A stretch of DNA of 64,000 bases, taken from Sterolibacterium denitrificans. GTDB lineage: Bacteria; Pseudomonadota; Gammaproteobacteria; Burkholderiales; Rhodocyclaceae. The stretch spans positions 806,001 to 870,000 of the forward strand of contig NZ_LT837803.1 of the NCBI RefSeq assembly GCF_900174485.1, given 5' to 3'. This document shows, piece by piece, positions 54,601 to 62,683 of this stretch (positions are counted from its first letter, which is position 1; every line of letters begins with the position of its first letter). The notes under the pieces are model-generated. The model had not been told where the DNA came from and ran no database searches. It was given only the letters and a program-made list of their open reading frames with translations. The position numbers and the translations under genes are program-made.

Positions 54601-54643
54601 TGCCGGGTTTCGATTCCATGCCTGGGTTTTTGCCTGGTTTCAT
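51629..54643 (-). CDS. Molybdopterin hydroxylase catalytic (alpha) subunit, EbdA/S25dA-like
   Basis: 1004-residue type II DMSO-reductase family subunit. A twin-arginine signal lies at about residues 18-35 (MDRRSFLKAGG). The N-terminal FeS ligands are H95, C99, C105 and C140 (THFVNCWYQRNC and PRGCQKG), the pattern seen in ethylbenzene dehydrogenase. D236 in EVGDHHQG is the expected Asp ligand of molybdenum. Relatives are ethylbenzene dehydrogenase and steroid C25 dehydrogenase, which hydroxylate hydrocarbons with water. The KSI and HIP-type genes nearby favour a sterol substrate. The ATG overlaps the beta stop. Family is firm; substrate is inferred. Confidence 0.88.
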   Translation of the reverse strand: MKPGKNPGMESKPGMIGMDRRSFLKAGGSALALSLCHLELLPMNAMAQAAGKDGNGNKAAAELSPLEAAAELEYRSFEDLYRKKWHWDSVAKSTHFVNCWYQRNCSWNVYVKNGIAWREEQAATYEQVDPNVPDYNPRGCQKGACYSQRMYDAGRLTHPLRRVGARGEGKWMRVSWDEALADIADRMIDVMRTDGPGAITWDPGTANAGGGASTAPYRLGFILDTPMIDVNTEVGDHHQGAQVTVGKISFSGSMDDLFYSDLILVWGANPVYTQIPNAHFINEARYNGAKVVSIAPDYNASSIHADLWIGVNSGSDAALGLSLAQVIIEEKLHQPDFIREQTDLPLLVREDNQQYLRQRDLKKDGREDVFYVWDEKTRSLRQAPQKSLALGKLRPALEGRYQVTLPDGRKVFVQTVFSRLRQQLDSRWKPEQTAATTGVAPATVRRLARMIGKARAAIYLTQSTFSKYYHGIEMERCQILVLTLCGHIGKKGSGITGFPAVSIDGAQSAVIAPGNLPPSLGGLVVAAGAAPAFIKGKIAGKSDEAIIYDIVADKYREGSFIAGNLFYYHVGLQALYGSSKKYDKTMKRELASFLEESYQKGWQIRPPQNKQRIFFELGGNILRRARGYDVLEKTLVKELDLLVTIDWRMSNTALHSDYVLPAAGWYEKDDILWATPLSPYIHIISRAIEPLGESKAEYAILCLLMKAIQQRAKARDIRHFNDRTGKQRRLDNVYDEFTFNGRFPEDKPEALLEHVLSQTTMLNGIDWKTLKQKGYERITGLGMNFINIGNATDIKPNETITANTWHTEKKQPWPTLTRRIQFYIDHPYYLEQGEQLPTHKDSPPIGGDYPLILNGAHTRWSIHAAWRDHPNLLRLGGRGEPTVWMGTRDAASRGIQDNDRVRVYNDIGAFETLAKVVPSLRPGQVIIYHAWEPYQYKNHKSYGTLTPNPFNPLSLAGGYGHLQPLPEANTPGPTDRDTRVEIEKIGARTAAAARQSAAAAKPKP

Positions 54644-55716
54644 TTGGCACGCTCCAGCGTCAGCGGGTCCTTGCCGAAGCCGGGGAAGATGTCCTCCGGC
54701 CAGCGATAGACGATCAGGGCATCGAGCAGTTCGGATTTCTCGCCGCGCGCCTTGCGATCCATTTCGCGCTGCAAGGTGGCGAGCACTTCATCCACGCGCG
54801 GGCCGAACAGGGAACGCAGGTATTCGATGGGAATGCGCGGCTCGTCGGTGAGGTTGCCTGCGGCGTCGACCTTGGGCGGCGACAGCGGCGGTACGTAATA
54901 GACGTTGGGCTGGGTGTGGTATTCGGCGTGCAGCGGCAGGGCGATCTTCCACTTCTCGACCAGTTGATGGATCGGGCCGTCCTGGTCATCCAGATAACCG
55001 AAGAAGCGCATGCGTCCCGGACACTGACGCACGCAGGCCGGTGCCACACCTTTTTCCACCCGCGGAAAACAGAAGATGCACTTCTGGCTGAGATCCTGCA
55101 GCGGATTGAAATAGATGCGCTTGTAGGGACAGGCTTCGACGCAGAAGCGATAGCCCTTGCAGCGCTTTTCGTTGATGAGCACGATGCCGTCCTTCTCGCG
55201 CTTGCTGATGGCGCCGCGCGGGCAGGCTTCGAGGCAGGCCGGATGGGTGCAGTGGTTGCACAGGCGCGGCAGATAGAAGTAATAGGAGTTCGGATACTCG
55301 CCGCCGCCGTGATCCTCGTCCCAGTTGGCGCCCCAGGCCGGCGGCTTGCCGGAAGGCGTTTTGGGATGGAAATGCACCGTCTGCGCTTTGCCTTCCTTGA
55401 AGACTTCGTCGTGATTGAAGTCCATGTGCTCGCCGTAATCGGTCTTGCGCGGAATCCGCCCGGCGCGCGCGGCGTTCTGGGCATCGAAGCCGCCGCCCAT
55501 CTGCTCCCAGCCCTTGGGCGAACCTTCGCCGGGCAGGGTGTTTACCAGCGTCCACCACATGTCCTGCTGGCCTTCCTCGCGCGTCCATTGCGTCTTGCAG
55601 GCAATCGCGCAGGTGTGGCAGCCCAGGCATTTGTTGAGATCGAAGACCATGGCCAACTGGCGTTTGGGCCTGTGCAGCTTGCCGTCGATCAGGCGGCCGG
55701 TGAGATTCTTTGCCAT
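54640..55716 (-). CDS. Molybdoenzyme iron-sulfur (beta) subunit, EbdB/S25dB-like
   Basis: 358-residue electron-transfer subunit with four clusters. Cys motifs in order: CLGCHTCAIACKT, CNHCTHPACLEACP, CKGYRFCVEACP and CIFCFPRVEKGVAPACVRQCPG. The third set has Tyr where the second Cys of a [4Fe-4S] motif would stand, as in the [3Fe-4S] site of NarH and EbdB. No signal peptide is present, so it is presumably exported with the Tat-tagged alpha subunit. It is coupled to alpha by an ATGA overlap. It passes electrons from molybdenum to the heme subunit. Confidence 0.92.
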   Translation of the reverse strand: MAKNLTGRLIDGKLHRPKRQLAMVFDLNKCLGCHTCAIACKTQWTREEGQQDMWWTLVNTLPGEGSPKGWEQMGGGFDAQNAARAGRIPRKTDYGEHMDFNHDEVFKEGKAQTVHFHPKTPSGKPPAWGANWDEDHGGGEYPNSYYFYLPRLCNHCTHPACLEACPRGAISKREKDGIVLINEKRCKGYRFCVEACPYKRIYFNPLQDLSQKCIFCFPRVEKGVAPACVRQCPGRMRFFGYLDDQDGPIHQLVEKWKIALPLHAEYHTQPNVYYVPPLSPPKVDAAGNLTDEPRIPIEYLRSLFGPRVDEVLATLQREMDRKARGEKSELLDALIVYRWPEDIFPGFGKDPLTLERAK

Positions 55717-55756
55717 GTGTGCTTCCTCGGATTGAGGGGTGAGGCTGACGTTGATG

Positions 55757-56419
55757 CTACGCCAGCGCGACGTCCAGCCATTCCGGAGAAAAGGCTTTCA
55801 ACCCGGCGCGTTCGCCGGCGCTGCCGTCCCAGACGGCGAAGGCGATCCTGTTGCGGCCGCCGGCTTCCAGACGCGTCACGCTGCTGGCCTGCTTGTCATC
55901 CGCGATGCCCAGCCGGCGCAGGAAGATCAGATGCCAGCGCCCCCGGCTGTGTTGGGCGCGGGTGAGGATTTCCACGCCGGGGCTGACGCGCGTGCTGCCC
56001 AGGCCGCTGGCGACATTGCTGTGCGCCGTCTGCGGCCGGTCGGCGCGCCAGTGCCAGGCATTCACCGGCTGCTCCGGCGAACCCATGGTTACCAGCGGGG
56101 CGTCCTCTCCGATGGGAAACATCACCGCCGCGCCATCGGCAAAACTGTCGTTGTCGGTAAGGGTGGCGGTAGGCCGCGGCGCGGCCCAGGACAGGCGCAG
56201 GGCGATGGCCTCGCCATTGTGCAGGGCGCTGAAATCGACCGCCTCGATGCGTCCGACGGACTTGTCGCGCCAGACATCGGTGATGTAGGCCGAAGGCTGC
56301 AGGGCGACCGGCGTGCCGATCAGGCGGATGCGCCGGCTGGGCGCGTGCTGCCAGATCCGGGCGTCGATCTGCCCAAGCTCGCTGGCGGCAGCGGTGATCC
56401 TGGGAATTTGCATATCCAT
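55757..56419 (-). CDS. Molybdoenzyme heme b (gamma) subunit, EbdC/S25dC-like
   Basis: 220-residue beta-rich protein that holds one heme b in EbdC-type enzymes. The likely axial ligands are M112 (LVTMGSPEQPVNAWHW) and K208 (ERAGLKAFSPEW), which correspond to the Met and Lys ligands known in ethylbenzene dehydrogenase. I see no hydrophobic N-terminal signal, so it may be carried out with the alpha subunit. It is the first gene of the operon (gamma-beta-alpha-chaperone), the reverse of the ebdABC order. It is divergent from the TetR gene. Confidence 0.85.
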   Translation of the reverse strand: MDMQIPRITAAASELGQIDARIWQHAPSRRIRLIGTPVALQPSAYITDVWRDKSVGRIEAVDFSALHNGEAIALRLSWAAPRPTATLTDNDSFADGAAVMFPIGEDAPLVTMGSPEQPVNAWHWRADRPQTAHSNVASGLGSTRVSPGVEILTRAQHSRGRWHLIFLRRLGIADDKQASSVTRLEAGGRNRIAFAVWDGSAGERAGLKAFSPEWLDVALA

Positions 56420-56449
56420 GCCTCGACTAGGGTTTCCGGCACAGAATAT

Positions 56450-56468
56450 ACAGCGTACGCGACGCTGT
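56450..56468. promoter_or_regulatory. Perfect palindrome, candidate TetR operator
   Basis: ACAGCGT, five bases, ACGCTGT: a perfect 7-bp inverted repeat with a 5-base spacer, 19 bp in all. It lies about 30 bases upstream of the gamma-subunit start and 90 bases upstream of the divergent TetR gene, the usual site for a TetR operator controlling both. Confidence 0.65.
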
Positions 56469-56558
56469 CAAGAATGGATTTGCGCGCGGAATTCCCCGCT
56501 TCTTGCCGTCTTGTTTTGCTGTTTGGGGCGCGGCAAATTGGGATAGGATAGCCACGCC

Positions 56559-57350
56559 ATGACCAAGCGCAGCCCGAGACCGAGCAGATCGAGATCGCCA
56601 AAAACCGCACTCACCCGCGGCGTGCTGACGCAGGAGCGCATTCTGCAGTCGGCGCTGGAACTCATCGACGAGGAAGGCATCGGCGGCCTGAGTCTGCGCA
56701 AGATCGCCACGCGGCTGGGTGCCTCGACGATGTCGCTGTACCGCCACTTCCGCAGCAAGGCCGACATCGAGGTGGCGCTGGTCGATCACGTGGTGGGCTA
56801 CTACGACGTCACCAACCATGACGAGGCCGACTGGCTGGAGTGGCTGCAACGCACCTTCTCCCGCATGCGCGAGGGACTGTGCGCCCACCCCGGCCTGATG
56901 GGCCTGCTCGACAATGCCGCATTCACCACCTCCTATCGCGGCCGCAATGCCTTGCAGGTGATGGATACCATTCTGTGCCGCTTGCGCGCCGCCGGTTTTG
57001 CGCCGCAACACGCGGCAGCGCTGTATCACATGCTGATGGCCTATACCATCGGCTCGGTGGTACTGATGAACCAGGAAATGCGGCGGGTTGTTGTCAGTGG
57101 CGGTGGCAGCGGCGGCGAGGATGAGCGGCCGGCGGAATACAGCCAGTTGCTCGAGCTCGGCTTGCAGATGGTGGGTGTCCAGCAGTTCAAGGGCGTGGCC
57201 GAAATGGCGCCGCAACTGGCCACGCTCTGGGAGCCCGAGGCTTTCCGCGCGGCGGTGCTGCATATCACCCGCTCCTTTCTGGCGACTGCGATGAGTGACG
57301 GAAACGACGGCAGCGACGGCAACGACGAAAAAGCGCCGCATCGCGGATAA
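56559..57350 (+). CDS. TetR-family transcription regulator
   Basis: 263-residue TetR regulator. The N-terminal DNA-binding domain is RGVLTQERILQSALELIDEEGIGGLSLRKIATRLGASTMSLYRHFRSKADIEVALVDHVV. The ligand-binding half is helical (LEWLQRTFSRMREGLCAHPGLMGLL). The C terminus ends in an acidic Asp/Gly/Asn run (DGNDGSDGNDE) encoded by a GACGGNAAC repeat, which may vary in length between strains. It faces the molybdoenzyme operon across 139 bases that hold a 19-bp palindrome, so it probably controls that operon in response to its substrate. Confidence 0.9.
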   Translation: MTKRSPRPSRSRSPKTALTRGVLTQERILQSALELIDEEGIGGLSLRKIATRLGASTMSLYRHFRSKADIEVALVDHVVGYYDVTNHDEADWLEWLQRTFSRMREGLCAHPGLMGLLDNAAFTTSYRGRNALQVMDTILCRLRAAGFAPQHAAALYHMLMAYTIGSVVLMNQEMRRVVVSGGGSGGEDERPAEYSQLLELGLQMVGVQQFKGVAEMAPQLATLWEPEAFRAAVLHITRSFLATAMSDGNDGSDGNDEKAPHRG

Positions 57351-57399
57351 ACTGGCGAGCTTTCCCGCATTTTCCGTCCTCGCCGTTTTCGCGTTTTCG

Positions 57400-59394
57400 A
57401 TGTCCGCCAAACTCAATCCCCCGCAGCGCGAAGCCATCCGCCATCTCGACGGCCCCCTGCTGGTGCTGGCGGGCGCGGGTTCCGGCAAGACACGGGTGAT
57501 CACTCACAAGATTGCCTATCTGATCGAAGAGTGCGAAGTGCAGCCGGCGCACATTGCCGCGATCACTTTCACCAACAAGGCGGCGCGTGAAATGCAGGAG
57601 CGCATCGCCAGGCTGATGCCGGGCCGCTCGTTGCAGGGCTTGACGATCAGCACCTTCCATTCGCTCGGCGCGCGGATGCTGCGTCAGGAAGCGAAGCTGT
57701 GCGAGCTGAAGCCGGGCTTTTCCATCCTCGACGCTGGCGATTGCCTGGGCATCCTCGGCGAGTTGATGCGCAATGCCGACAAGGCGCAGGTTCGCGCCGC
57801 GCAAGGGCGCATCTCGAGGTGGAAAAACGATCTCGTCGATCCGGAACAGGCGCTGGAGAACGCCGGCGAAGCCATCGAGGCGGCGACGGCGCGGCTGTAT
57901 GCGGAATACGAACGCACGCTGCGCGCCTATCAGGCGGTGGATTTCGACGATCTGATCGGCCTGCCGGTGCGCCTGCTCGACAAGGCGCCGGAGGTGCTGG
58001 CGCGTTGGCAGGGACGCCTGCGCCATCTGCTGGTCGATGAATACCAGGACACCAACAAGTGCCAGTACCGCATGCTCAAGCTGCTGGCCGGTCCGCGCGC
58101 CGCATTCACCGCGGTGGGCGATGACGACCAGTCGATCTACGCCTGGCGCGGCGCGGACGTGGAAAACCTGCATCTGCTGCAAAAGGATTTCCCGCAGCTC
58201 AAGGTCATCAAGCTCGAGCAGAACTACCGTTCGACGGTGCGCATACTCCAGGCCGCCAACAGCCTGATCGCCCACAATCCGAAACTCTTTGAAAAGAAGC
58301 TCTGGTCGGAACACGGCCATGGCGATGCCATCCAGGTGCATGCCTGCCGCGACGGCGAGCACGAGGCCGAGCTGGTGGTCATGAAGCTGCAGGCGCACAA
58401 GTTCCAGCAGCGCACCCGCTTTGCCGACTACGCCATCCTCTATCGCGGCAACCATCAGGCGCGCGCCTTCGAGCAACAGTTGCGCGACAACCGGATTCCC
58501 TACGTCATGTCGGGCGGCCAGTCCTTTTTCGATCGCGCCGAGATCAAGGACATCACCTGCTACCTGCGCCTGATCGCCAACAACGACGACGATCCGGCCT
58601 TCATCCGCGCCGTCACCACGCCCAAACGCGGCATCGGCGCTGCCACCATCGAGGCGCTCGGCCGCTATGCCGGGCAGCGGCGCATCAGCCTGTTCGCGGC
58701 GGCCTTCGAGGTCGGTGCGGAAAGCCATGTGAATGTCAGGCAGCTTGCCGCGGCGCGTGAATTCGGCGTCTTCATCAATCGCATGGCGTCGCGCGCCGCG
58801 CGCGAGCCGGCGGGCGAACTGCTGGAGGAATTGCTCAAGTCGCTCGGCTATGAGAACTGGCTGTTCGAATCCTGCGAACCGCGCGAGGCGGAGAGCAAGT
58901 GGGCCAACGTGCGCGACTTCGTCGGCTGGCTCGGCCGCAAGGGCGAGGAGGAGAACAAGAACCTGCTCGAACTGACCCAGTCGGTGGCGCTGATCTCGAT
59001 GCTCGACAAGAACGACGCGGACGCCGACGCGGTACAGCTCGCCACGCTGCACGCCGCCAAGGGCCTGGAGTTCAAGCACGTCTTCCTGGTCGGTATCGAG
59101 GAAGGGCTGCTGCCGCATCGCGATGCCGAAGCCGAAGGACGCATCGCCGAGGAGCGGCGCCTGATGTACGTCGGCATCACCCGCGCCGAGCGCAGCCTGC
59201 ACCTGAGCTGGTGCCAGCGCCGCAAGCAGGGCAAGGAGTGGCGCAGTTGCGAGCCGTCACGCTTCATCGGCGAGATGGGCGGCGATCTGAAATTCCTCGG
59301 CGGCAGCAAGGAGGACACGCCGCAGGACAAGGCCGCGGGCCGCGCCCGGCTGGCGCAGTTCAAGGCGCTGCTGAGCGGCGATCAATCAATATGA
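57400..59394 (+). CDS. rep: Rep/UvrD-family ATP-dependent DNA helicase
   Basis: 664-residue superfamily 1 helicase that unwinds DNA 3' to 5' during replication and repair. Motifs: Q-motif LNPPQREAI, Walker A LAGAGSGKT, motif II VDEYQDTNKCQYRML, GDDDQSIYAWRGA (motif III), LEQNYRST (motif IV), LHAAKGLEF (motif V), YVGITRAERSLHLSW (motif VI). The length and the region around AITFTNKAAREMQERIARL fit Rep rather than UvrD. The ATG at 57400 gives the family N terminus; the earlier frame opening is excluded for that reason. Confidence 0.9.
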   Translation: MSAKLNPPQREAIRHLDGPLLVLAGAGSGKTRVITHKIAYLIEECEVQPAHIAAITFTNKAAREMQERIARLMPGRSLQGLTISTFHSLGARMLRQEAKLCELKPGFSILDAGDCLGILGELMRNADKAQVRAAQGRISRWKNDLVDPEQALENAGEAIEAATARLYAEYERTLRAYQAVDFDDLIGLPVRLLDKAPEVLARWQGRLRHLLVDEYQDTNKCQYRMLKLLAGPRAAFTAVGDDDQSIYAWRGADVENLHLLQKDFPQLKVIKLEQNYRSTVRILQAANSLIAHNPKLFEKKLWSEHGHGDAIQVHACRDGEHEAELVVMKLQAHKFQQRTRFADYAILYRGNHQARAFEQQLRDNRIPYVMSGGQSFFDRAEIKDITCYLRLIANNDDDPAFIRAVTTPKRGIGAATIEALGRYAGQRRISLFAAAFEVGAESHVNVRQLAAAREFGVFINRMASRAAREPAGELLEELLKSLGYENWLFESCEPREAESKWANVRDFVGWLGRKGEEENKNLLELTQSVALISMLDKNDADADAVQLATLHAAKGLEFKHVFLVGIEEGLLPHRDAEAEGRIAEERRLMYVGITRAERSLHLSWCQRRKQGKEWRSCEPSRFIGEMGGDLKFLGGSKEDTPQDKAAGRARLAQFKALLSGDQSI

Positions 59395-59401
59395 ATGGCA
59401 C

Positions 59402-59433
59402 AAAAAAGAAACGCTGAATTTCTTCAGCGTTTC
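59402..59433 (-). terminator. Intrinsic terminator of the cytochrome c gene
   Basis: On the minus strand an 11-bp stem GAAACGCTGAA/TTCAGCGTTTC with a 4-base loop is followed by six Ts, about 35 bases past the cytochrome gene stop. It also lies 14 bases after the helicase stop, so it may act in both directions. Confidence 0.85.
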
Positions 59434-59468
59434 CGTGGGCGAACGGTGAGTCGGCGTGGAAATACGCG

Positions 59469-60014
59469 TTATTGCGCCGGTTCCGTCAAGTTGCCGCCGG
59501 ACTTGTTGGCCATGTAGACAATGGCCCGCGCCAGTTCCAGATCGGTGGCGCTGGAACCGCCCCGGGGCGGCATGGCGTTCAGGCCGCTGATGGCCGACTT
59601 CAGCAGGCCATCGAGCCCCTTCGCCAAACGGGGTTGCCAGGCGGCCTTGTCGCCAACCATCGGCGCGCCGGCAGCACCCGTCGCATGGCAGGCGCTGCAG
59701 GTGGAGTTGTAGACTTTATCGCCGGGACGCGCGGGCTTGTCCGTGCCGGCAGCCGCAGCGATTGCCTCGTCGGCACCGGCTGCCGCGGTCGCACCAGCCG
59801 CTTCCGTTCCTGTCGCGTCGTCGGCAAAAACAACCCGGCCAACCGGCTGGATGCGCGAGGCGATGCCTTCATCGTCATTGGCTTGCGGCTTGTTGCCCAT
59901 GGCCTGCGCGGCGCCGGCGGCGCAGATCAGGCTCAGGACGCCGGCCAGCGCCAGCGGACGAAGTGAACGGGAAGGCAGGGCGTCACGGAGAGCGGAAATG
60001 GCGCGAATGGACAT
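59469..60014 (-). CDS. Exported class I cytochrome c
   Basis: 181-residue periplasmic cytochrome. A signal peptide covers residues about 19-38 (RPLALAGVLSLICAAGAAQA). An Ala/Gly-rich linker (about 65-92) leads to a single heme domain: CSACH at residues 106-110, and the distal Met in GLNAMPPRGG. The fold matches cytochrome c5-type electron carriers. It could serve respiration or accept electrons from periplasmic dehydrogenases such as the nearby molybdoenzyme, but it is a separate transcript and a general role is as likely. Confidence 0.88.
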   Translation of the reverse strand: MSIRAISALRDALPSRSLRPLALAGVLSLICAAGAAQAMGNKPQANDDEGIASRIQPVGRVVFADDATGTEAAGATAAAGADEAIAAAAGTDKPARPGDKVYNSTCSACHATGAAGAPMVGDKAAWQPRLAKGLDGLLKSAISGLNAMPPRGGSSATDLELARAIVYMANKSGGNLTEPAQ

Positions 60015-60179
60015 GGGGTTTTCCTCAAACGCAGAATCTGGAAACGGCGAATTCTAACAATATCTTGCCGTCGGGCGCCAAAAATGCGCCAGTGTAATTG
60101 ACATACCGCGGGAAAGACGGCAGAATGCCCGGCTTTCATCGACGGTCGATGTATTGATGTCCGTAGCCGCCGATCGAGT

Positions 60180-60256
60180 TGGGGAGTCGCCAAGCTGGTT
60201 AAGGCACCGGATTTTGATTCCGGCATGCGAAGGTTCGAATCCTTCCTCCCCAGCCA
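60180..60256 (+). tRNA. tRNA-Gln (TTG anticodon)
   Basis: A 77-base cloverleaf with an acceptor stem TGGGGAG/CTCCCCA, discriminator G and encoded CCA end. The anticodon arm is CCGGATTTTGATTCCGG with anticodon TTG. GGTTCGAATCC is the T arm. It lies about 130 bases before prs, as in many betaproteobacteria. Confidence 0.97.
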
Positions 60257-60387
60257 GCCGTTTTGTGGTTTTGTGTCGTTCTGTGGCTTGTATTTTTGGC
60301 CGCCTTGCACACACATTGCGACACTACGCGCTGTAGCCCGCATCCCTCTCATCGCTCCAGTCACACCACACATTCAACGAGCTTCAC

Positions 60388-61338
60388 ATGGCCTACGATA
60401 GCCTGATGGTGTTCACCGGCAACGCCAATCCCAAGCTGGCAGCCGATGTCGTCAAGCCGCTCAGCATCTCGCTCGGTCGCGCCACCATCGGCCGCTTCTC
60501 CGACGGCGAGGTGAATGTCGAAATCCTCGAAAACGTGCGTGGCCGCGACGTATTCGTGCTGCAATCGACCTGCCAGCCGACCAATGACAACCTGATGGAA
60601 TTGCTCATCATGGTGGATGCGCTGAAGCGCTCGTCGGCCGGCCGCATCACCGCGGTGATTCCCTATTTCGGCTACGCCCGGCAGGACCGCCGCCCGCGCT
60701 CGGCGCGCGTGGCGATCACTGCCAAGGTGGTTGCCAACATGCTGCAGGCCGTCGGCGTGCAGCGTCTGCTGACGGTCGACCTGCATGCCGACCAGATCCA
60801 GGGCTTCTTCGACATCCCGGTCGACAACATCTACGCCGGCCCGATCCTGCTCGGCGACATCTGGAAGCAGCGCCACGAGGAGCTCCTCGTCGTCTCGCCG
60901 GACATCGGCGGCGTGGTGCGCGCCCGCGCGCTGGCCAAGCATCTCGAATCCGATCTGGCGATCATCGACAAGCGCCGTCCGAAAGCCAACGTCTCGGAAG
61001 TCATGAACATCATCGGCGAAGTCAAGGGCCGCACCTGCGTCATCATGGATGACATGGTCGACACCGCCGGCACCCTGTGCAAGGCCGCCCAGGCCCTGAA
61101 GGAGCGCGGCGCGCTGAAAGTCATCGCCTACTGTACCCACCCGGTGCTTTCCGGCAGCGCCATCGAGCGCATCGCCGCGTCCGAGCTCGACGAACTGGTC
61201 GTCACCGATACCATCCCCTTGCGCGAGGACGCGCGCGCCTGCTCACGCATCCGCCAGGTTTCCATCGGCGGCCTGCTGGCCGAAACCATGCTGCGCATCA
61301 GCAACGAGGATTCAGTGTCATCGCTTTTCATGGAGTGA
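60388..61338 (+). CDS. prs: Ribose-phosphate pyrophosphokinase
   Basis: 316-residue PRPP synthase, which makes the activated ribose for nucleotide, His and Trp synthesis. Family marks are [66 protein letters not shown] (the PRPP synthase signature) and [18 protein letters not shown]. It is followed by rplY, pth and ychF in the classical order, here without the ispE and lolB genes that often precede it. Confidence 0.97.
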   Translation: MAYDSLMVFTGNANPKLAADVVKPLSISLGRATIGRFSDGEVNVEILENVRGRDVFVLQSTCQPTNDNLMELLIMVDALKRSSAGRITAVIPYFGYARQDRRPRSARVAITAKVVANMLQAVGVQRLLTVDLHADQIQGFFDIPVDNIYAGPILLGDIWKQRHEELLVVSPDIGGVVRARALAKHLESDLAIIDKRRPKANVSEVMNIIGEVKGRTCVIMDDMVDTAGTLCKAAQALKERGALKVIAYCTHPVLSGSAIERIAASELDELVVTDTIPLREDARACSRIRQVSIGGLLAETMLRISNEDSVSSLFME

Positions 61339-61359
61339 GGCGACTCGCTCACAACCCCC

Positions 61360-61385
61360 ACTGCCTGGTCGCGGGCAGTTTTACT
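61360..61385 (+). terminator. Possible attenuator hairpin between prs and rplY
   Basis: A short ACTGCC/GGCAGT stem with an 8-base loop is followed by TTTTA. It may partly end the prs transcript or tune rplY expression, but the stem is short. Confidence 0.35.
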
Positions 61386-61397
61386 TAGGAGCTGCAA

Positions 61398-62015
61398 ATG
61401 CTGTTGGAATTCAATGCGCAAGCGCGCACACTGCAGGGCACCGGAGCGAGCCGCCGCCTGCGCAAGTCCGGCCGTGTACCGGGCGTTGTGTATGGTGGTG
61501 ACAAGGCCGCACAGGCGATCGACATCGATCACAACGAAATCTGGCACAAGCTGCGCCAGGAAGTCTTTCACGCTTCCATCCTCACCCTGAAGCTCGATGG
61601 CGCTGCCGAAAGCGTGCTGCTGCGCGACGTGCAGATGCACCCGTTCAAGCGCCAGATCCTGCATCTGGACTTCCAGCGCGTCGATGCCAAGCAGGCCATC
61701 CACCTGAAAGTGCCGCTGCACTTCATCAACAGCGAAATCGCGCCGGGCGTCAAGCTGCAGGGCGGCATCGTCTCGCACGTCATCAATGAAGTCGAAGTCA
61801 AGTGCCTGCCAGCCGATCTGCCCGACTTCATCGAAGTCGATGTCAAGGATCTGTCTGCCGGCCACTCCATCCATCTTTCCGCCCTGGTGATGCCCAAGGG
61901 CGTCGAAGTCGTCGCGCACAAGGGCGAGGATCCGGTGGTCGTGACCATCGTCATTCCGCGTGGTGCCGCCAGCGATGAGGCTGCGGCTGCCGAAGCGCCG
62001 GCCGAGAAGAAATAA
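61398..62015 (+). CDS. rplY: 50S ribosomal protein L25 (long CTC form)
   Basis: 205-residue two-domain L25. The N-terminal 5S RNA-binding domain is [34 protein letters not shown]; the C-terminal beta domain contains [44 protein letters not shown] and ends in an Ala/Glu/Lys tail. This long form is usual in betaproteobacteria. TTAGGAG stands before the ATG. Confidence 0.96.
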   Translation: MLLEFNAQARTLQGTGASRRLRKSGRVPGVVYGGDKAAQAIDIDHNEIWHKLRQEVFHASILTLKLDGAAESVLLRDVQMHPFKRQILHLDFQRVDAKQAIHLKVPLHFINSEIAPGVKLQGGIVSHVINEVEVKCLPADLPDFIEVDVKDLSAGHSIHLSALVMPKGVEVVAHKGEDPVVVTIVIPRGAASDEAAAAEAPAEKK

Positions 62016-62047
62016 GCAGCGCGGCGGTTCGAGGGCTTACGATCGGC

Positions 62048-62650
62048 ATGCAAAGACCGCCGCGTCTGATCGTCGGCCTGGGCAACCCCGGCGCCGAATA
62101 CGCCAAAACCCGGCACAACGCCGGGTTTTGGTTTTGTGAGCGGCTTGCCGCTGACCTCGGCATCCCGCTGGCGAAGGAAACGCGCTTCCACGGCATCGTC
62201 GGCAGCGCCCGCGCCGGCGGCAACACGCCGCACGGCCTCTGGCTGCTGCTGCCGCAGACCTTCATGAATCGCTCCGGCCAGGCGGTGCGCGCGCTGGCGC
62301 AGTTCTATCGCATCGAAGTCGATGAAATGCTGGTGGTGCACGATGAACTCGATCTGCCGCCGGGCCAACTGCGCCTCAAGTTCGGCGGCGGCCTGGGCGG
62401 CCACAACGGCCTCAAGGACATCACCGCCCACCTGGGCACGCAGGACTACTGGCGGCTGCGTGTGGGCATCGGTCATCCGGGCGATCGCAACCAGGTGGTC
62501 AATTTCGTCCTCAAGCCGCCACAGAAAGCCGAGCAGGAAGCCATCGACACGGCGCTCGACCGGGCGCTGCTGGCTTGGCCGCTGCTGGCTGGCGGCGACT
62601 GGCGGAACGCCATGCAGAAACTCAACGTCAAGCCCGATGCCAGCGCCTGA
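62048..62650 (+). CDS. pth: Peptidyl-tRNA hydrolase
   Basis: 200-residue enzyme that frees tRNAs from prematurely released peptides. Evidence: [23 protein letters not shown] with the catalytic His, [12 protein letters not shown], and [28 protein letters not shown]. It is 32 bases after rplY, a typical linkage. Length is normal. Confidence 0.96.
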   Translation: MQRPPRLIVGLGNPGAEYAKTRHNAGFWFCERLAADLGIPLAKETRFHGIVGSARAGGNTPHGLWLLLPQTFMNRSGQAVRALAQFYRIEVDEMLVVHDELDLPPGQLRLKFGGGLGGHNGLKDITAHLGTQDYWRLRVGIGHPGDRNQVVNFVLKPPQKAEQEAIDTALDRALLAWPLLAGGDWRNAMQKLNVKPDASA

Positions 62651-62651
62651 C

Positions 62652-62674
62652 GCCTCACGCTTCACGTTTCACCG
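62652..62674. repeat. GTGAGG-type tract, inverted copy
   Basis: GACGCCTCACGCTTCACGTT between pth and ychF is the complement-type copy of the tract near mreC and gatC. Confidence 0.45.
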
Positions 62675-62683
62675 GAGAACACC

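Noticed and set aside
51629-54643. Respiratory nitrate reductase or formate dehydrogenase as the identity of the molybdoenzyme
   Set aside because: The alpha FeS spacing (Cys-x5-Cys), the heme b gamma subunit with Met/Lys ligands, the Tat signal and the absence of a NarI-type membrane subunit fit the EbdA/S25dA group instead.
57265-59202. A 645-codon minus-strand open frame opposite the helicase
   Set aside because: The plus strand carries all seven helicase motifs; the antisense frame has none.
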